In this document: positions 60,236 to 64,000 of the stretch, one piece after another
Layout: each line of letters starts with the position of its first letter
Position numbering within the stretch: position 1 is the stretch's first letter
Origin: Mikania micrantha
Taxonomy: Eukaryota; Streptophyta; Magnoliopsida; Asterales; Asteraceae
Direction of reading: 5' to 3'
Length of the DNA: 64,000 nt
NCBI GenBank assembly: GCA_009363875.1
Contig: CM018691.1
Coordinates: forward strand, 44,265,399-44,329,398
Translations under genes and position numbers: made by a program
The notes under the pieces: model-generated
What the model was told of the DNA's origin: nothing
Seen by the model: only the letters and a program-made list of their open reading frames with translations
Database searches by the model: none

Positions 60236-61370
60236 ATTGGGAGCTGTGAATCAAATTGGATGAGAAAGATTAATATACTAAGGCTATAGAAGAACTTCGA
60301 TCTAAGGCATGCAGATATAAGGACCATTATAGTAATGAAGCTGTGATAAGAAGTCTACTATAACAACAAATTAATAGACAAGATTAGGTTCTACTTAAAC
60401 AAATGGGTTTCACTTTGGTTAATAACCATCTGTCCAAGTATTAGGAACAGTTAATTAGAAAATGAAATGTGCATTAGGAATGCAACACATCACCTTTGGG
60501 CAGAAGTGAGACATCTATAAGCATTATGCACATCTTAAGTTTGCAAACACATATGTAACACATCACCTTTGGCAAAAGTGAAACATACATGCTTTAAGGC
60601 AAATGATGTCATGTGAATATCTAATGTTTAAGGATATACACAAGTAAGTGACAATGCTTAATAAGACTCAAATAAAAGATGTAACACATCACCTTTTGGG
60701 CAGAAGTGAAACACTTGTTATTGAGTTTAAGCAATTTTTGTATGATAAGTTTTTGTAAAACATGACAGTTTAAGGTTTTAACAAAACAATTTAATTTATC
60801 TCCTAGCCCCCTGATTTGCAGATCGAAGTTAGTAAAGTTTAATTTTGGTTAAGTGTTCGTACACGAATATTGTAAAGTTTCCGAAGTAAGTATAGTTCTC
60901 GAAATTAGTAAAGTTTACGATGTTAGTAAAGTTTTTGAATTTTGTTATATTCTCGAAAATAATTAAGTATTCGAAAATTTCGTGTACTTTCAAAATTTTC
61001 CTGTACTTTTAGATTTTCGAGTACTCATAGATTTTCGAGAACTGTTGTTTGAATACCTTATTTCGTGAACTTTAAAGTTCGAGTACTTTTAAGTTCGTGA
61101 ACTTCAAATTTCGAGTACTTTTAAATTTAATGTAATTTCGGGTACTTTAAAATTTCGAATACTCAAAATTTCGAGTACTTAGAATTTCGAGTACTCTTAA
61201 AAACGTGTACTTTTATTTTCGAATACATTTAAGTCCGAAATGTTCTAGGTTTACGAAAACGCACCAGATTCACGTTTTACAAAAAACGAACCAGATTTCG
61301 TACTCATTTTTCTAAAATGTTTTTGGATTTTGTATCAATTTCGTATTAGGAATCGATTAAGCAACATATC
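60236..61370 (-). other. long untranslated leader of complete copia element
   Basis: 1.1 kb separates the primer site from the gag ATG, long for copia. It holds three direct copies of acacatcacctt(t)tgg.c.aaagtg (60488, 60556, 60680) and, at 60840-61330, the TTTCGAGTAC cluster. No ORF. Confidence 0.8.
60840..61330. repeat. cluster of TTTCGAGTACTT words in copia leader
   Basis: More than twenty copies of TTTCGAGTACTT, GTTCTCGAAA, TTTCGTGTAC and TTTCGAATAC in 490 bases immediately downstream of the primer site. Same words as in the gypsy LTR at 4394, though the elements are of different superfamilies. Confidence 0.92.
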
Positions 61371-61382
61371 GCTCTGATACCA
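61371..61382 (-). other. primer-binding site for initiator Met tRNA
   Basis: TGGTATCAGAGC on the minus strand, two bases from the LTR end. Perfect match. Confidence 0.95.
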
Positions 61383-61384
61383 CA

Positions 61385-61798
61385 TGTTGATTTGATTCCT
61401 ATGGGTTGATTGAAACATGAATACGAAATCAGTAAATAATATGAGATTAGATAAAGCCTGTGAATCCAGTGAATATGTTGTTGATTCATGACATGATGAT
61501 TGAGACGAATCTGATCGGGTTCCCGTTTAGGGTGTACGATTAGGATGGATTAAGGAGAGCTTGATGAGAGGTAACGGATTCTCTATTGTGAGGAGAAGAT
61601 GATTGTGATGTTAAGTAACCTAATTATGAGCCATTTATCTCTTATTTATATATACACTCAAGAGAAACCCTAATTAGAACATAAAGGGTAATTACGTCCA
61701 TCAAGTAATCATCTATCTAAATGGGTATTTAAATAATTGATCAATTAGATAGATAATCATGAGGGCCATAAATTATATTTAATTATTTATTTCCAACA
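61385..61798 (-). repeat. 5' LTR of complete copia element (414 bp)
   Basis: Minus strand begins TGTTGGAAAT and ends AATCAACA. It is followed on the plus strand by the target duplication TCTTT. Confidence 0.95.
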
Positions 61799-61803
61799 TC
61801 TTT

Positions 61804-62787
61804 AAGATGATATATTTTTAGCTAATGTTGAGGGGTAATAGAGCTACAACCCAACCCAACCAACCAAATTTGTTATGAAGTATTTATTAATATTTTTGTT
61901 TCCAATGGGCAAAACGTTCTTGCAGCTCAACCCAACCCTATCTGTTCTGGCTCGACCTAGCCTATTCTAAAATGACTTGTTTCATTTTGAACCCAAATTT
62001 GACCTGCCAAATCTTTTCATCTCTATTTTTTATAATAATTGTAGAAGTAATATCATTTTCTTACTATTATACATAAGAATAAACTTATAACAATGATGAC
62101 CCTCTCTATTTGATTATAGAACGAGACATTGAATTTTTATTGTTGATAATATCAGGGACTTGGCATGTGAAGATGTTTAGGTTATTTGAAGATAATATAT
62201 GTTCAGTTATGTTGCACAAATTTGCCAAACATATATTTAGTGTATTTGAAGATGTTTCAGCACTTCATCAATATCAAAAAAATGTCTCCCGTCTATGAAC
62301 TACCTATCTTCTTCTTTTAAATCATATAGCTTATTTTATTTATAAATTATGACTTTTATATATAAACACACACATACACTTCATTATTTTAAAATTGTAT
62401 GAGATCTTTCTCTTTTGGAATCTGACTTTTTTGAGATCTTAGTGTATGACTTTTAAATCATATTGTTGAGATCTTACTTTTTTGGGAGATACAAGTGAAT
62501 TGGAATCTATTTGTTTAACCTCGATGGACAAAGTCAGTCTTTAATTAAGTTATGTGGTTATTTTAAGCTTCAATGTTCACACTAATATTGTTAGAAATGA
62601 TTTCGGATATGCAAGGTTTTATATGTCTAGATAATGGTTACGTCATTGTGTATCTAATACAATTGTATTGATTTATTATAAAATATTAATCTCTATGTAA
62701 AATATTAAACTCACTCTCAAATTCAAGTTCAATTCAGGTAATTGTTGTGTTGACTAAAAGTGAATCCTTGGGTTTAACATCAATGTA
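61804..62787. other. older host DNA, AT-rich, no gene recognised
   Basis: Right-hand continuation of the host sequence split by the copia insertion. The short frame at 62110-62298 has no family match. This stretch may contain decayed introns of the malate dehydrogenase relic that follows. Confidence 0.5.
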
Positions 62788-63189
62788 GCTTACATGGACA
62801 TTATCATTCCAGCTGGTTTTCCAAGACAACTAGTAACAACAAAGGATGATCTGTTTAACATCAATGTTACTTTGTGAAGAAATTTCCAAGTGGTGCCCCA
62901 ATGATAACTTAGGAACCCTGTAAATTCTGCAGTTCCTACTGTTGCTGAGGTATTTAAGAAAGGGTGCATGTTTGATTCAAAGAAACTTTTAGGAGTGACA
63001 CTGCTCGATGTCATCCGAACTAATAACGCTTGTGGTTTGGTGAATGCTAATATTCATAATTAGTTAGATTAGAACATTATATTCTCTATATGCATCAAAT
63101 CAATTGAAAAAACTTTATGTATCATTATTTAAAGGCTGAAGTTTTGGAACTTGATTTGAGGGAAGTTGATGTTCCAGTTGTAAATTTGA
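62788..63189 (+). pseudogene. NAD-malate dehydrogenase fragment (glyoxysomal/mitochondrial type)
   Basis: Two exon-like pieces match the plant NAD-dependent malate dehydrogenase family, which interconverts malate and oxaloacetate. Piece one (62788-63051) has IIIPAGFPRQLVTTKDDLFN, NPVNSAVPTVAEVFKKG and KKLLGVTLLDVIRTN, corresponding to the middle of the enzyme including the NPVNS motif. It contains TGA at 62874-62876 and two adjacent stops near 62904. Piece two (63135-63189, AEVLELDLREVDVPVVN) follows an AT-rich, intron-like 83-bp gap ending in aaag, so a genomic rather than cDNA origin is likely. The catalytic His region (GGHAG) and C-terminus are missing. The usual paired prolines of PAGVPRKPG are altered. 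I see no N-terminal exons. Confidence 0.88.
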
Positions 63190-63865
63190 AAATTTGAAGT
63201 ATTAATTTGCCAAAAAAGAATGGAGTTAAATTGTTTGTCTTATTGAACATTTGCAGATGTTCATTTGTCTTAACATGATTTTTGAATCTGTCTGAGGTTT
63301 GACCTGACAATCCAAAAACATGATTAATATTTTCTTATTCATGTTTTGAATTTTTAATTTAGGTATTCGTGTGTGTATGTGTGTAGTTAAGAATTAATTT
63401 TTTGTTTTGTTGACTACAAAGTTGTTGGATCAGGTTATGAAACTTTCATAACACTTTCACAAGGTATCTTCTATTGAGGTGATAGATGCGGACTATCATT
63501 AGAATGTCTTCTTTGTTGTTCTTGAAGATAGAAAGCAGCTCTGAATGTTTCTTTAAATATCTAGAATCTTTGTAATATACAAGTCTTCGGAAGTCTTGGT
63601 CTTCGGAAACTATTGAGCATATATTCAGAAGCATTTGTGTTCGGAAGACTTTGTCTTCCTTGGAGAATCTCAAAGAACAAGGCTATCTTCTGATGGTACT
63701 TGGTCTTCAGAGGAAGTTAGGTTCCTTCCGAAGACTATTTACTTCCGGAAGATAGCACTGTTCTTCCGATACCTATATTGGAATTCCGGAGTTGAGCCAA
63801 GGACTTAGATAGTTTTGGAGAGCACCAGCCTTCATGATTTTACAGTCTCACTAGCCTGATGCTTT
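63190..63865. repeat. LTR-like stretch with CTTCGGAAGA words
   Basis: 63190-63420 is AT-rich without features. From about 63560 to 63790 the words GTCTTCGGAAG, TTCCGAAGAC and TTCCGGAAGA recur about ten times. This is similar to the copia LTR at 29976-30661, but I could not align the two overall. A TGTTGGATCAGG at 63423 could be an LTR edge. Confidence 0.5.
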
Positions 63866-64000
63866 CTAAACTCTTATCTTTCTCCCCTTAGGTTCTTGAC
63901 CATTAATCTCCATTTGGTATGCACTCAGTATACCAAACAGTTCACCCAACTCCAAAGTTTTGAGATTTTCTGCTTTTTTGATGGTAACTGAATAGATATT
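63866..64000 (-). pseudogene. copia gag fragment at right edge
   Basis: Minus-strand frame entering from beyond the window: KKAENLKTLELGELFGILSA, then YQMEINGQEPKGRK, ending at TAG 63866-63868. This matches the end of the UBN2-type copia gag region and the corresponding part of the gag near 21440-21380. It is too short to assign to an element. Because the element lies mostly outside the window, its integrity is unknown. Confidence 0.65.

Larger units (their letters stand above)
50978..61798 (-). mobile_element. complete Ty1/copia element, target duplication TCTTT
   Basis: Minus-strand element with two LTRs (61385-61798 and 50978-51394), primer site, leader, gag, protease, integrase, RT, RNase H and polypurine tract in copia order. 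It is flanked by TCTTT at 50973-50977 and 61799-61803. Without the nested solo LTR (53971-58488 plus a 5-bp duplication) it would be about 6.3 kb. The LTRs differ at roughly 30-35 of about 414 positions by eye (about 8%), so it is not recent. Confidence 0.97.

Overview
This window is plant nuclear DNA from a retrotransposon-dense, probably pericentromeric or otherwise gene-poor region of a dicot. The LTR families, the extra open reading frame carried by copia elements and the CA/TG-ended LTRs next to initiator-Met-tRNA primer sites suggest a large composite-family genome such as lettuce, chicory or tansy relatives. That taxonomic call is inference. I found no intact host gene. The only recognisable host coding sequence is a broken glyoxysomal/mitochondrial-type malate dehydrogenase fragment near the right end.

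Layout. 1-6460: a Ty3/gypsy chromovirus cut by the left edge, with a frame-intact gag-pol carrying four in-frame stops and a 2.2-kb 3' LTR. 6968-10676: a striking array of alternately inverted copies of one copia reverse-transcriptase fragment. 10677-11837: the 5' LTR, primer site and gag start of a copia element, interrupted by a gypsy LTR (11833 to about 14700). 14797-17355: a decayed accessory retrotransposon ORF on the minus strand. 17986-22983: a minus-strand copia composite whose two LTRs do not match each other. 22984-31512: one gypsy element split by an accessory-ORF copia fragment, which is itself split by a 2.9-kb solo LTR with target duplication ATCCC. 31513-36925: an inverted gypsy fragment and two further LTRs. 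36987-40330: MITE, microsatellite and a minus-oriented LTR. 40331-46884: a gypsy element with both LTR/internal junctions deleted. 46890-48530: four TIR elements in TA-rich joints ending in a long (TA)n. 48531-50977 and 61804-63420: the older host DNA. This was split by a complete copia element (50978-61798, duplication TCTTT), which was in turn split by a 4.5-kb solo LTR (53971-58488, duplication ATTTT).

Nesting order can be read from the target duplications: host DNA, then copia 50978-61798, then the solo LTR inside it. Likewise: gypsy 22984-31512, then the accessory-ORF copia, then the solo LTR 24873-27779.

Two patterns cut across element classes. First, many nonsense codons fall where relatives have arginine and fit CGA to TGA, as expected from methylated CpG decay. 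Second, LTRs and leaders of unrelated elements carry dense clusters of short self-complementary CpG words of the form TTCG..CGAA, each family with its own word. These clusters and the inverted copia array are the most unusual content of the window. All coordinates of LTR ends without target duplications are estimates by eye.
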